54,575 nt of DNA from Kosakonia oryziphila (GTDB taxonomy: Bacteria > Pseudomonadota > Gammaproteobacteria > Enterobacterales > Enterobacteriaceae): the NCBI RefSeq assembly GCF_900094795.1, contig NZ_FMBC01000035.1:1-54575 (forward strand). The letters are read 5' to 3'. The translations under genes were made by a program, and so were the position numbers. The notes under the pieces are model-generated. The model worked only from the letters and a program-made list of their open reading frames with translations. It had not been told where the DNA came from and did no database searches. Shown piece after piece: positions 42,333 through 51,511 of the stretch (within the stretch, counting starts at the first letter, position 1; the number at the start of each line of letters is the position of its first letter).

Positions 42333-43215
42333 TTTATCGCAGCTACCGCAGCCGCAAATTATCCAAATGCTGGACTTTGAAGTCATTCTCAGCGAGGTCA
42401 AAGCCGTTATGCTGGCGGCATTCCCGCAGGAACAGCAGGCTTCTGTTGCCGCCGCGCTGAAGCTGGAATCCGAACCGCTGAACGTGATCGCCCAGGTAGT
42501 TGCTTACCGTGAAATGATGCTCAGACAGCGGATTAATGACGGTGCGGCGGCGTGCATGTTAAGCCATGCCGTATCGTCAGATCTTGATAATCTCGCGGGC
42601 AACCTGAATACAGAACGTTTGATCATTACCCCGGAGACGGCAACCACTGACGCGGTAACGGAAAGCGATACCGCACTGCGTTTGCGCGCGCAGGCTGCAT
42701 TTGAAGGGCTTAGCGTGGCGGGGCCAACCGGCGCATATGAATATTTTGCCAAAAGTGCCAGCGGCAAAGTGGCGGACGCCAAAGCGATCAGCCCGTCGCC
42801 TGCTGTGGTGGTGGTCTCTGTGCTGTCTACCGAAGGTGACGGCACTGCCAGTGCGGAACTGCTGGCGACGGTGGATAAAGCGCTGTCTGCTGACGATAAG
42901 CGCCCCGTTGCCGATCGTCTGACCGTTCAGGCAGCAGAGATAGTGAATTATCAGATCAATGCGATGCTGTATTTCTATCCCGGCCCGGAGTCTGAACCAA
43001 TCCATACCGCCGCGCAGGACGCGCTTCAGTCCTGGCTGAATCAGCAGGGCAAGATTGGCCGTGACGTTGCCCGCTCAGCCATTATGGCGGCGCTGCATGT
43101 TCAGGGTGTGCAGAGGGTGGAGCTGCTGGAGCCTGCCAGCGATATTGTGATCGCCGATACGCAGGCAGCGCGGTGCGAGTCCTTCGCGATAGAAACCGGG
43201 GGCACTGATGAATAA
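42319..43215 (+). CDS. J: Baseplate assembly protein J
   Basis: 298 aa from ATG 42319 (CAGGAG upstream), P2 J is 302. Family elements are TVDLSQLPQPQIIQMLDFE, VVAYREMMLRQRINDGA and KSASGKVADAKAISPSPAVV. Forms the outer baseplate wedge with W and I. Confidence 0.93.
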   Translation: MATVDLSQLPQPQIIQMLDFEVILSEVKAVMLAAFPQEQQASVAAALKLESEPLNVIAQVVAYREMMLRQRINDGAAACMLSHAVSSDLDNLAGNLNTERLIITPETATTDAVTESDTALRLRAQAAFEGLSVAGPTGAYEYFAKSASGKVADAKAISPSPAVVVVSVLSTEGDGTASAELLATVDKALSADDKRPVADRLTVQAAEIVNYQINAMLYFYPGPESEPIHTAAQDALQSWLNQQGKIGRDVARSAIMAALHVQGVQRVELLEPASDIVIADTQAARCESFAIETGGTDE

Positions 43216-43822
43216 GAACATGCTGCCGCCTTCGGCCAGCGGTTTTATGCGCAGTACGGAGAAGGTGACGGAACGGCTTACCGATATTCCTGTTGATCTG
43301 CGTAAGCTGTGGAATCCGGACGAATGCCCCGCTGATCTTCTGCCTTATCTCGCCTGGGCGTTGTCAGTTGACCGCTGGGATAAGAACTGGTCAGAACAGA
43401 CCAAGCGGCAGGTGATTAAAGCCTCATGGCTGGTTCACCGTCAGAAGGGCACTATTTCCGCTTTGCGTCGCGTCGTTGAACCGTTCGGCTTTCTGCTGCG
43501 CGTGATCGAGTGGTGGCAGAGCGGTGAAGAGCCGGGAACATTCAAGCTTGAAATCGGCATTCAGGAACAGGGGATTACGGAGGAAACCTATCTTGAGCTT
43601 GAGCGCCTTATTGACGATGCCAAGCCGAGAAGTCGCCACCTTACTGGCCTTTCTCTTTCGCTTCAGTCGCAGGGTTATATCGAAGCCGGGGCCGGGTGTT
43701 ATATCGGCGATACTCTGACCGTTTACCCTTATTTTCCTGAAACCATATCCGTGGGCGGTGGCGATTACACCGGCGCGGCAGTCCATTTAATTGATACCGT
43801 GGAGGTAGCATTTGGCGACTAA
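43208..43822 (+). CDS. I: Tail protein I
   Basis: 204 aa. Matches P2 I: LLPPSASGFMRSTEKVTERL-like start, WNPDECPADLLPYLAWALSVDRWD and WLVHRQKGTISALRRVVEPFG. Overlaps J by 8 bp and H by 11 bp. Confidence 0.93.
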   Translation: MNKNMLPPSASGFMRSTEKVTERLTDIPVDLRKLWNPDECPADLLPYLAWALSVDRWDKNWSEQTKRQVIKASWLVHRQKGTISALRRVVEPFGFLLRVIEWWQSGEEPGTFKLEIGIQEQGITEETYLELERLIDDAKPRSRHLTGLSLSLQSQGYIEAGAGCYIGDTLTVYPYFPETISVGGGDYTGAAVHLIDTVEVAFGD

Positions 43823-44852
43823 ATATTTTGCCCTGTTAACCAATATCGGGGCGGCAAAACTGGCAAACGCCACGGCATTGGGTGCGAAGGTTGAGATCAC
43901 CCAGATGGCCGTGGGTGATGGCAATGGTGCGCTGCCGACACCGAACCCGGCACAAACCGCGCTGACGCATGAGCTGCGCCGCGCGCAACTTAACATGCTG
44001 ACTGTCGACCCGATAAATACCAATCAGATCATTGCGGAACAGATCATACCGGAAGACGTGGGCGGATGGTGGATCCGTGAAATCGGCCTGTTTGATAAAG
44101 ACGGCGATATGATTGCAGTTGCCAACTGCGCGGAGACCTATAAACCGCAGTTGCAGGAAGGCAGCGGGCGTGTGCAGGTTATTCGCGTTATCCTGATCGT
44201 CAGCAGTACCGAGGCGGTAACGCTGAAAATCGATCCGTCCGTGGTGCTGGCAACCCGCAAATATGTCGATGATGCCGTTATTGAAGTTAAGGCATATGTA
44301 GATCAGAAGCTGGCCGCGCATCTTGCCGCCACTGACCCACATCCCCAATATCTAAAAACAACGGATATTGATAAATATATCCCGGTCGGATTTCCCCTGC
44401 CGTGGTCGTTGGCAACTCCCCCTGATGGCTGGCTTAAGTGTAATGGCGCAACTTTTGATAAAACGAAATACCCAAAGCTTGCTGTTGCATATCCTTCCGG
44501 TAGCTTGCCTGATTTGCGTGGTGAGTTTCTACGTGGCTGGGATGATGGGCGCGGAGTGGATAACGGGCGACAGTTATTAAGTGCTCAGGGTGATGCAATC
44601 CGCAATATTCGAGGGCAAATAGTTGCTTATACGCAAGGACAAGTAAACCAAACTGTAGTCCTTCCTACCGGGGTTGGTGGAGCACTCACAACTTATAATT
44701 CGGGAACTAATAATTCTCTTATTCCTGTAACGCAGTCTTCGTTTCAAGTAACTAATTATGGTGTCTTATTTGATGCATCATTAGTTGTACCGACTTCAAC
44801 AGAGAACAGGCCGCGCAATACTGTCTTTAACTACATAGTGAGGGCTGCATAA
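43812..44852 (+). CDS. H: Tail fibre protein H (short form)
   Basis: 346 aa against 669 in P2. Start is TTG 43812 with GGAGGTAG upstream. The N-terminal domain (about 1-165: KYFALLTNIGAAKLANATALG) attaches to the baseplate. A phage-collar domain (PLPWSLATPPDGWLKCNGAT; LPDLRGEFLRGWDDGRGVD) leads to a divergent C-terminal tip rich in Thr, Asn and Val. DNA from about 44580 on is AT-rich against the rest, a sign of tip exchange that sets host range. Confidence 0.9.
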   Translation: MATKYFALLTNIGAAKLANATALGAKVEITQMAVGDGNGALPTPNPAQTALTHELRRAQLNMLTVDPINTNQIIAEQIIPEDVGGWWIREIGLFDKDGDMIAVANCAETYKPQLQEGSGRVQVIRVILIVSSTEAVTLKIDPSVVLATRKYVDDAVIEVKAYVDQKLAAHLAATDPHPQYLKTTDIDKYIPVGFPLPWSLATPPDGWLKCNGATFDKTKYPKLAVAYPSGSLPDLRGEFLRGWDDGRGVDNGRQLLSAQGDAIRNIRGQIVAYTQGQVNQTVVLPTGVGGALTTYNSGTNNSLIPVTQSSFQVTNYGVLFDASLVVPTSTENRPRNTVFNYIVRAA

Positions 44853-45448
44853 TGACGCAGGCAAAATTAAACAGTGAACTTATTGCCACGGTGGCCGGTG
44901 AAATTACAGTGTTTAACTATGACGGGGAGACGCGGGAATATTTATCTTTATCCTTAGAGTATCTGGCTGTGGGTGTTGGCATTCCTGCCAATTCTTGCAC
45001 CGATGCGCCAGACGAAAGCAAAGAAGATTTTGCCATTTGCCGGACAGCAGATTTTACCGCCTGGGAATACGTAGCCGATCATCGGGGTGAAACGGTATAC
45101 AGCACCGAAACAGGTGAGGCGGTGAGCATTTCTGCACCCGGTGATTACCCGGAGGGCACCACCACGCTGGCACCTGCCACGCCATACGATACATGGAACG
45201 GCAGCGGATGGGTGACGGATACAAAAGCGCAGCACGCAGCGGATGTGGAGGCAGCGGGGCAACAGAAAGCTGCGTTACTTGCAGAGGCACAAGCGACGAT
45301 CAGCCTGTGGCAGACTGAACTACAGCTAAGCATTATCAGTGATGAAGACAAAGCCAGTCTGATCGCCTGGATGAAATACATCAAAGTTGTGCAGGCGGTG
45401 GATACGTCGAAGGCACCGGATATCACCTGGCCGGAAAAGCCGGAATAA
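44852..45448 (+). CDS. Tail fibre assembly protein (G/Tfa-like)
   Basis: 198 aa chaperone paired with H. C-terminal Tfa-type region (KAALLAEAQATISLWQTELQ; DEDKASLIAWMKYIKVVQAV; ITWPEKPE). Start overlaps the H stop (TAATG). Specific for its own fibre tip. Confidence 0.88.
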   Translation: MTQAKLNSELIATVAGEITVFNYDGETREYLSLSLEYLAVGVGIPANSCTDAPDESKEDFAICRTADFTAWEYVADHRGETVYSTETGEAVSISAPGDYPEGTTTLAPATPYDTWNGSGWVTDTKAQHAADVEAAGQQKAALLAEAQATISLWQTELQLSIISDEDKASLIAWMKYIKVVQAVDTSKAPDITWPEKPE

Positions 45449-45482
45449 GTTTGCATTCCGGCACGCACTGCCGGTTCTAACC

Positions 45483-45587
45483 GTGCTGGCCATATGTATC
45501 GAGTACTGTCATTTTTAACGGTGCTGCAGCACGGTCAGTTATGGCGGTGTGTTCCGGAAGATGAAGCGGGCAAATGCCCGCTTTAGT
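45483..45587. repeat. Second copy of the post-A repeat, plus terminator
   Basis: GTGCTGGCC, then ATCGAG, then TGTCATTTTTAAC and GTGCTGCAG repeat the element at about 29776-29817 with a few changes. The perfect hairpin AAGCGGG-CAAAT-GCCCGCTT at 45564-45583 follows. It lies between the convergent ends of tfa and U and can stop both transcripts. Confidence 0.65.
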
Positions 45588-45602
45588 TTTATGTGGATAC
45601 CG

Positions 45603-46091
45603 TCAGAACAGGCCCGACAGTGTGCTACTGGCAGAGTTATAGGCAGATGTGGCTTTATCCTTCAGCCCGGAAAGCAGATCGCCAACGGACGAGGCTTGCA
45701 GGCGTTCGCGTAAATCTTCATCACAGCGCTGGAAGCTGATCGAAAACTCTATTTTTTTCGCCTTCCCGTAGCGGTCAAACTCCGTATGCGTGGCCTGTAG
45801 CCCGGTCAGCACATACATCCCGTAAATCTGCCCTGCGCCGCTGATTAAAGGCCACGGACGCCCGGTGTATGCCTGCGTTGCCAGAACGGTAAGAGACACG
45901 TCGCCGCCCGTAATTTCAGGGTAAAGCACCCCGTCAAGGTTGATCTGCGTCTCACCAGCGCCGATGTACTGCCATTTTGCCGATCGGTTGATGCGGTCAT
46001 TTTTGACATGGCGCCAGTTCATCGAATGCCGTAGCTGCTGGTAAGGCAACGTCCTCAGTTCAAAAACGAACATCCCGTATATCATCATCAT
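45603..46091 (-). CDS. U: Tail protein U
   Basis: 162 aa (P2 U 159). Contains MFVFELRTLPYQQLRHSMNWR and IGAGETQINLDGVLYPEITGG. Last gene of the F operon, which here runs leftward, opposite to the genes on both sides. Confidence 0.93.
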   Translation of the reverse strand: MMMIYGMFVFELRTLPYQQLRHSMNWRHVKNDRINRSAKWQYIGAGETQINLDGVLYPEITGGDVSLTVLATQAYTGRPWPLISGAGQIYGMYVLTGLQATHTEFDRYGKAKKIEFSISFQRCDEDLRERLQASSVGDLLSGLKDKATSAYNSASSTLSGLF

Positions 46092-46105
46092 AATGTTGCC
46101 TCCCC

Positions 46106-49100
46106 TTAATCTCTGTCTTTGAAGCTGCCGCGATTGAGCCGTGCAAGACGGGCCAGTTCGGCATTCACCGCATCGGCGGCAATCCGGCCAATTTCGCGTG
46201 CGTCCTGTCGGTCAACGCCGTGCAAGTGAACATGAATTTCTCCCGTGAACCCACCAGTGACAGCCGGTATATTACTGACATTGCGGCTGACTGGAGGTAG
46301 TTCCGCCTGTTTGACAGGAAGCGATGCCGCCACCACTGCGGGGCGCGCACTTAACAGGTCTGCCGTGATGGTGCTGGCAAGTTGTGGCTTCGTCCGTTCT
46401 CCTCCCAACACTGCGGAGTGTGCACCTAACCGGCCTGCCGTAGTGGTGCTGGCAAGCTGCGACTCCTTCCATTCACCACGAACGGCCAGTGCACGCGGCA
46501 GGTTTTTAAACACGATATCGCCGGGGCCGATCTTCTTCGTGTTGTCGGCTGTCGCTTTGGTGTTGCTGTCGATACTCTGCAACCGGCGCATAGTGCCGTT
46601 ATCGCCTGTCAGCGGTGAAGTGGGTTGCGGTGCTCCGGGCGGAACGTTATTCACCTCAACTTTTTTCGGTGCAACTTTAGCGATATCCCCCTGAAGAAGG
46701 GCAACTTTGTCCTGAAGAACGGCCATGCGCTGCGCGTCTTCGATTTTTTTCCTGGCTTTTTCTGCCTCATCAGGAAGAACACCGAGTTTTTCAAGGATCC
46801 ACGCCAGTGTATCCAGCAGCATTTTGGCAGGTGCAAGAACAAGCTGGAGCGCGCCACCAAGAACGTTGCCGAACACCTCCCCGGCGCTGGAGCATTTATC
46901 CAGCGTTTCCTTGCTGGATTCCATCGGGGAAAGCAGAGATTTGAACCAGTTAAAGACCTGGCTAACAGCGCTGCCTATCGCGTCAAAGATGGGGCTGAAT
47001 TGCGCGAAGGTCTCGCGTAATGGGGAAAGTCTTTCCATGATGCCGGTGAACACGCCAGCAAAAAATGCTTTAAGAGGTTCCCAATACCGCCAGATAAGCA
47101 CGCCAGCTGCAATAAACGCTGCCACTATCAGGCCAATGGGGCTAAATAGCAGTGATAGCGCTGTACCAAGTACAGATACCGCAGTAGTGATCATGCCCCA
47201 TATTGCGGGCAAGCCAGTCAGTCGAAGGGCAAACATTCCAATATTTTTAGTCAGTGCGCCCAGTGCGGCACCAGGTGCAAGAAATATCCCCATAAGTGCG
47301 CCACGCATTGCAGGGATGATGGCTGATACTCCCCGCATTTTTCCTGCTACTGAGCCAAGAACTGGCCCCCATCCGCGCACGCTTGCCATTGCCGGGCCGG
47401 AAACTGTGCCGAGTGTTCGGAATGCGGCAATCGTTCCGGTTATACCTCTGCCACCTGTCAGCAGGGTAAAACCTAACTGGAGTTTAGACAGTGGCCCCAT
47501 CAGAAGACCGATCGCCAGCGATGTGCCGCCAATAACGGCAGTCAGTGCCAGAACGCTGCCGCCGACAACCAGCAGGGATTGGGCGAGTTTCGGATTTTCC
47601 TTCGCCCACTGCGTCATATTCCCCACAACGTCGCTAAGCCCTTGTGTCAGGCCGCGAAGCTGATTGTTGACGAGATCGTTAATCTGAATACGAAAGCCTT
47701 CCCAGGTGCTGTCCAGATTTTTAAGATCGCCGTCAAGGTTATCCGCCATTATTTTGGCGGCTTTCTGTGCCTCGCCTTTGGCATTTTTCAGTTCACCAAG
47801 TAGCTTCTGAAGTTCGCCACTACCTGCGGACATAACCAGAGCCTGGAATGATTTTGACGCTTCTTCACCGGCAATATCTTTGAAGAATGAGAGCTTATCG
47901 GTGTCGCCGTATTTGCTGATCTTTTTATAGAGGTCTGTGAGAACTACTTCAGCAGGGCGCATTTTTCCCGTTGCATCAGCGACCTGTACACCCAATTCTT
48001 TAAGGGCATCTTTCGCCCTGCCGGTTGGAGCGGCCAGACGTGAAAATGTGGCCTGCAAACCCGTACCGGCGATACTCCCGCGCAGACCCACGTTAGCCAT
48101 CACGCCGATCATGGCTGTTGTCTGTTCAACGCTTACGCCAAGGTTGGAAAGGCCCGTCCCGGCGTACTTCATCGCTTCACCGATATTTTGCAAATCGGTG
48201 TTGGTACGGGTGAACGCGCCCGTTAATACGTCACTGACGCGATCCATTTCTTTGGGATCGAGGCGGAACTGAGACAGGATATTTGAGCTGATATCGGCGC
48301 TTTCACCTAAATCCATACCCCCGGCCAGCGCCATATTGAGCACGCCAGGCAGTGCGGCCTGAATGGCCTGCGGAGTGAAACCGGCCATAGCGAGGAATGC
48401 CTGGCCACTGGCGGCGTCAGTCGTGGTGAACTGAGTTTCAGCACCCAGCTTTTTGGCCTGATCGCGGAGTGCCGAAAAGTCTGCTGAGTTTTTATCTATG
48501 CGGGTCAGCGCCTGTACGCGGGACATTTCCCGGTCAAACCCAACGGCAGGGGATAAGAAGCGCCCCGCCGCGTAACCGGCAGTAGCAGCACCGGCAACGG
48601 CCATCGTGCCACCGCCGCGAAGTTTGCCCGCAGTTTGTTGCATCTGGTCGTAGCGTGCGCGTGCCTGCGTGACAGCGGCAAGCTGTCGCCGTTCCCGCTC
48701 CAGCGTCTGGTTGTACTGCTCGGTTCGACGTATCGCACTCTGAATTGTGCGATCGCTGCCGACCAGCGAAACACCGTGGCCGCGTAATGCCTGGGAGGCA
48801 GCGCGCAGCTTAACCATTTCCTGTGTACGTGCAGAGTTCAGACGTTCAAGCTTTGCGGCCAGCGCAGCCATATGTGCTTTTTGTTTCTCAGTAAGCTGCG
48901 TGCCTTCCCGTTGCGCCTGATTCAGCCCTTCAAGTGTCCGGCTGGCGTCGTCGATTTTGCGGGAGGTCTTTTGCACGCTGTCGCGCAGACGGTTGAACGT
49001 CCGGGACTGACTGTCCAGATCTTTAATGCTGGACTGCGTTTTTTTGAGGGATTCAGATAAACCGCCCGCACTCTGGCGGGCGGCATTAACCGGACGGGTA

Positions 49101-49183
49101 AGTTTATCAATCGCGCTGAACGCGACGCGGATACTAAGGCTCTTCACTGTCACTGGCTCCACTTCGGACAGCCGCCCGCTCAC
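46106..49183 (-). CDS. T: Tail tape-measure protein T
   Basis: Up to 1025 aa; a start at GTG 49147 is more likely (better ribosome-site spacing), giving about 1013 aa against 815 in P2. Long coiled coil at 40-180, phage-tape-measure domain (about 200-420, QFTTTDAASGQAFLAMAGF), hydrophobic stretches about 545-700, helical C-terminus. It sets tail length, so the tail is expected to be longer than that of P2. Confidence 0.92.
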   Translation of the reverse strand: MSGRLSEVEPVTVKSLSIRVAFSAIDKLTRPVNAARQSAGGLSESLKKTQSSIKDLDSQSRTFNRLRDSVQKTSRKIDDASRTLEGLNQAQREGTQLTEKQKAHMAALAAKLERLNSARTQEMVKLRAASQALRGHGVSLVGSDRTIQSAIRRTEQYNQTLERERRQLAAVTQARARYDQMQQTAGKLRGGGTMAVAGAATAGYAAGRFLSPAVGFDREMSRVQALTRIDKNSADFSALRDQAKKLGAETQFTTTDAASGQAFLAMAGFTPQAIQAALPGVLNMALAGGMDLGESADISSNILSQFRLDPKEMDRVSDVLTGAFTRTNTDLQNIGEAMKYAGTGLSNLGVSVEQTTAMIGVMANVGLRGSIAGTGLQATFSRLAAPTGRAKDALKELGVQVADATGKMRPAEVVLTDLYKKISKYGDTDKLSFFKDIAGEEASKSFQALVMSAGSGELQKLLGELKNAKGEAQKAAKIMADNLDGDLKNLDSTWEGFRIQINDLVNNQLRGLTQGLSDVVGNMTQWAKENPKLAQSLLVVGGSVLALTAVIGGTSLAIGLLMGPLSKLQLGFTLLTGGRGITGTIAAFRTLGTVSGPAMASVRGWGPVLGSVAGKMRGVSAIIPAMRGALMGIFLAPGAALGALTKNIGMFALRLTGLPAIWGMITTAVSVLGTALSLLFSPIGLIVAAFIAAGVLIWRYWEPLKAFFAGVFTGIMERLSPLRETFAQFSPIFDAIGSAVSQVFNWFKSLLSPMESSKETLDKCSSAGEVFGNVLGGALQLVLAPAKMLLDTLAWILEKLGVLPDEAEKARKKIEDAQRMAVLQDKVALLQGDIAKVAPKKVEVNNVPPGAPQPTSPLTGDNGTMRRLQSIDSNTKATADNTKKIGPGDIVFKNLPRALAVRGEWKESQLASTTTAGRLGAHSAVLGGERTKPQLASTITADLLSARPAVVAASLPVKQAELPPVSRNVSNIPAVTGGFTGEIHVHLHGVDRQDAREIGRIAADAVNAELARLARLNRGSFKDRD

Positions 49184-49612
49184 GCCAGGCTATGACTTCG
49201 CCCAGTTCCATCGTGAAGACTTCAGAGGGCGGCCAGTTGAAAACAACTGCGATATCAGCGACCAGATCGTCGATCAGGTCGAACCGCAGGAGTGTTACTG
49301 ATTCTCCGTCTCCGCCTCGCTCGATGCTCCAGATACCGCAGGTGTTAAAAAAGGGACGAGCGCTTCTGACAGGCTGACGAAATCGCGGGTATCCATTTCG
49401 TTAATTTCGCTCTGTTTGAGGCGCGGTGACGTGACGCGGGTCAGCAGCACCGCCACAGAATCCACATCCATATTCATCACGTTGACAAGCTTCAGCCCGC
49501 GCAGGGAACCAGCCTGTTTGATCTCATCCGTGATCGTTACCTGAGTAATTTTCTCATCGCCGCGAACAACGGGTTTTGCCAGCGTAATGGCGTTATCGGT
49601 TTTCTTGCTCAT
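49134..49612 (-). CDS. E: Tail assembly chaperones E and E+E' (programmed -1 frameshift)
   Basis: E alone is 49612-49295 (105 aa, MSKKTDNAITLAKP...). Near its end the minus strand has the slippery heptamer T-TTT-TTA (49352-49346) in VPFLT codons. A -1 shift there opens a frame to a stop at 49134-49136. It continues VTLLRFDLIDDLVADIAVV, then FNWPPSEVFTMELGEVIAWR, the GpE-type extension. P2 makes E+E' in the same way. E' overlaps the start of T. Confidence 0.88.
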
Positions 49613-49660
49613 TGTTGAATGCTCCGGGCGGTACGAGTGTACCGCCACTTATCAGGTTAA

Positions 49661-50176
49661 TCAGTTACCCATTCCCAGCGCAGACGTAATGCGGTCAGGG
49701 TAAATATTCTTGCCGTCTTTCTTGTAGATGAAGTTCAGCAAATCAAACTCAAACAGCGGCTTATCGTCGATGGTGAGCCTGTAATAGGTGTTCTTCATCG
49801 TGTAACTGACGGAGGTGTCTTCTCCCTGCTTGCTTTCGCCGCCGTCCATTTCTGTGATGCGGCCACGCAGTTCGACCTCAACTAGCAGGCTTTCACCATC
49901 GGTGTAATACTCACCGGCGAAGCGAAAGCGGGTTTCGTCGATATCGCCGCAGTAGTTAAGCAAAAGAGACTGAACCAGACCGCCAACCACCATCGTGGTG
50001 TCCAGTGCGCCACTGTCCAGACCGAGATCTACGGCCGCAGAGCCAATCATCCCGCCGCCCTGAAAATCTTCAGTCTTGCGGGTCAGTTTTGGCAGCGTCA
50101 CGGAAGAGACTTTGCCGATGCAGTTGCTGCCGTTCACAAAGCAGGTGAACAGGCGCAGTTTGTGAGGAACCGCCAT
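49661..50176 (-). CDS. FII: Major tail tube protein FII
   Basis: 171 aa (P2 172). Contains PHKLRLFTCFVNGSNCIGKV, VTLPKLTRKTEDFQGGGM and a C-terminal DLLNFIYKKDGKNIYPDRI. Start follows the FI stop immediately. Confidence 0.95.
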   Translation of the reverse strand: MAVPHKLRLFTCFVNGSNCIGKVSSVTLPKLTRKTEDFQGGGMIGSAAVDLGLDSGALDTTMVVGGLVQSLLLNYCGDIDETRFRFAGEYYTDGESLLVEVELRGRITEMDGGESKQGEDTSVSYTMKNTYYRLTIDDKPLFEFDLLNFIYKKDGKNIYPDRITSALGMGN

Positions 50177-51358
50177 TTATGCACCTCCCAGCGAAGAGAA
50201 CGCCGATTCAAAGTATTCATCGGTGAAGGTCTGGTACATCGTCAGATCCTCCATCGGTGGAACGGGTGTGTATTTATAACGAATGCGCACCTGGCCCTGA
50301 CGAAGACCAGTTGTCGGGTTATCCACAATGTCAAACCAGCAGGAAGCGCCAATTAACCGCCCTTGTGTTACCAGCGAACTAAGTTTCCCGCTGATACCAC
50401 TGACCACATCCTTGACGTTGGCCGGGGAAAGCGGCTCGTCGATGGCTTCAAACTGCGCTTCCGCAATGCTGTCAGCAAGGATCTGAGCGGTACGGGTATA
50501 AACCTCGAAAATATAATCTTTGGTATCCGTGACGCGGTTTCCCCAGAACCGGAAACCGTTACGCTTGATGAGCGTTGTGATCTCCTTGTTGTTCAGTTCG
50601 TTCGCGTCGCTGTCTTCAGCCTGAAGCGACCAGAAAACATCCTGCGAAATACCCAGCACGTTGTTGACCGACACGTTGGAAAGCGATTTATGCCAACCCT
50701 GATTGTTGTCAATCAGCGCACGCAGGCCGCAGGCATACGCCGGGGCCGGGAAGGTTTCGTTCTCTCCGGTCAGCGGGTTGTAGGCGATGAAATCAGGCCA
50801 GATAAGCATAAGTTCGCGGTAGGCGAAGGTTGCGCGATAGGTGATGGCTTCCGCCATCGTCTTACAGCCGTAACAACTGGCATAGACAAACGCGCGCAGG
50901 TTCTGCGCAATGACGCATAACGCAGAGGTAACTTCTTCCGTGTCGTAGCCTGGTGCGGCTAGGATGCGCGGACGATAGCCGACCTTTTGTTCAGCCGTCA
51001 GAAATGCGTACATGCCGGTATAGCTGCCGTCTTCTGCCGTGCCACCCATGATGAGCTGCGACTGCGTTTTACCGCCTTCCTCTTTCGTGGCTGCGGCCAC
51101 GCGCACAACGATCACCTTCGGGCTTGTCTGGTCAGCGATGGCTTTAAGCGTTTTGTACAGGGAGCCGGTTTTACCCGCCTTACCCAGCACGTTGTTAACC
51201 CGTGTCACTAATACGGGGGTATTCAGGGGAAAGGTTTCCGCATCGGCACCATCCGCCACGGCGACAACCCCAATGACACTGGATTCAATGTCATTAATAG
51301 CCGCCACAAGGTCGGTATTCTCCCGGATGCGGGCACCATGAAAGCGAGATTCCGCCAT
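50177..51358 (-). CDS. FI: Tail sheath protein FI
   Basis: 393 aa from ATG 51358 (GGTGGA upstream), close to P2 FI (396); ATG 51403 in frame would add 15 residues. Elements: FPLNTPVLVTRVNNVLGKAG, GCKTMAEAITYRATFAYREL, NNQGWHKSLSNVSVNNVLGI, NGFRFWGNRV and PVPPMEDLTMYQTFTDEYF. Contractile sheath. First gene of the leftward F operon, divergent from D. Confidence 0.94.
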   Translation of the reverse strand: MAESRFHGARIRENTDLVAAINDIESSVIGVVAVADGADAETFPLNTPVLVTRVNNVLGKAGKTGSLYKTLKAIADQTSPKVIVVRVAAATKEEGGKTQSQLIMGGTAEDGSYTGMYAFLTAEQKVGYRPRILAAPGYDTEEVTSALCVIAQNLRAFVYASCYGCKTMAEAITYRATFAYRELMLIWPDFIAYNPLTGENETFPAPAYACGLRALIDNNQGWHKSLSNVSVNNVLGISQDVFWSLQAEDSDANELNNKEITTLIKRNGFRFWGNRVTDTKDYIFEVYTRTAQILADSIAEAQFEAIDEPLSPANVKDVVSGISGKLSSLVTQGRLIGASCWFDIVDNPTTGLRQGQVRIRYKYTPVPPMEDLTMYQTFTDEYFESAFSSLGGA

Positions 51359-51431
51359 AGTTTCCACCATTACGTTATTGAGTTCGCAGTGATAATCCCC
51401 CATGTTTGATTGCCACTCACGCTATTGCGGG

Positions 51432-51449
51432 TCTGGCCGGACGGCGACA
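51432..51449. promoter_or_regulatory. Ogr-type late activator box between FI and D
   Basis: TCT-N12-ACA with flanks GGTCTGGCC and GCGACAACAAAA, matching the box at 35110-35127. Centre about 83 bp from the FI start (51358) and 71 bp from the D start, so one symmetric site can serve both divergent genes. Confidence 0.65.
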
Positions 51450-51511
51450 ACAAAAACTGATTTGGTCTCTCCCGCGCGCGTGGGATCCTTCGCCGGAAGA
51501 AGGGGGGAAGC

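Noticed and set aside
46725..47663. 312-codon frame opposite the tape-measure gene
   Set aside because: Low-complexity Ser/Pro/Arg sequence typical of an antisense shadow; T has family domains across this region.
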